The translations under genes were made by a program, and so were the position numbers. The notes under the pieces are model-generated. The model worked only from the letters and a program-made list of their open reading frames with translations, was not told where the DNA came from and made no database searches. From the NCBI GenBank assembly GCA_030038195.1, contig JASHPJ010000009.1, positions 1 to 34,453 of the forward strand: DNA of 34,453 bases, written 5' to 3'. The stretch is from Acidobacteriaceae bacterium (GTDB lineage Bacteria; Acidobacteriota; Terriglobia; Terriglobales; Acidobacteriaceae). Below are positions 34,412 to 34,453 of the stretch, in pieces. Every line of letters starts with the position of its first letter. Positions within the stretch are counted from its first letter, which is position 1.

Positions 34412-34453
34412 AGTACCCGAGACCTATACTTTATCAATCGGTTGCAGAACCAG

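Overview
The window looks like chromosomal DNA of an acidobacterium (Acidobacteriota, probably Terriglobia/Acidobacteriaceae). This is an inference from three features. There are two very large Oar-type TonB-dependent receptors that start with a carboxypeptidase-regulatory-like domain and have no SusD partner. Secreted carbohydrate-active enzymes are dense. Intergenic palindromic repeats of a style I associate with these genomes recur. No rRNA, tRNA or CRISPR array was seen.

Layout. The left edge (1-127) is the N-terminal helix-turn-helix end of an IS630-type transposase, followed by about 500 bases without a convincing gene. A plus-strand sugar-acid dehydratase of the enolase superfamily (664-1836, L-rhamnonate-dehydratase-like) converges on a five-gene minus-strand cluster read from 11714 down to 1873. 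In transcription order this encodes a five-bladed propeller glycosidase, a TonB-dependent receptor, a parallel beta-helix protein, a clan GH-D (alpha-galactosidase-like) enzyme and an SGNH esterase. All five carry export signals, so the cluster reads as a unit that binds, trims, de-esterifies and imports a plant or microbial glycan. A divergent gene (12252-13577) encodes a single-pass membrane protein with a basic, HTH-like cytoplasmic domain and a periplasmic domain. It is the natural candidate regulator of the cluster.

Next come a translationally coupled FixL/FixJ-like two-component pair (13856-16023), an unrecognised 184-residue protein (16082-16636), and an amt-PII ammonium transport/nitrogen-sensing operon on the minus strand (19002 to 17011). 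A repeat-rich intergenic stretch (about 19149-20025) holds one probable tiny membrane protein.

The right half has a Tat-exported GHL6-like glycosidase with a beta-galactosidase-trimerisation-like region (20026-22248), and an eight-helix HD-GYP/GAF/GGDEF cyclic-di-GMP protein (22406-24868). It also has an exported (alpha/alpha)6-type glycosidase candidate with a probable TTG start (25233-27551) and an AraC regulator (28082-28996). A second Oar-type receptor (29402-32863) and an exported TPR protein (33035-34282) are divergent from the AraC gene. The AraC/receptor intergenic region contains a direct repeat at 22-bp spacing that fits an AraC operator.

The least explained material is the set of intergenic palindromic elements (16697-16832, 19341-19459, about 19743-19860, 27877-28085), the membrane regulator, and the two glycosidase-like proteins I could not place in a numbered family.
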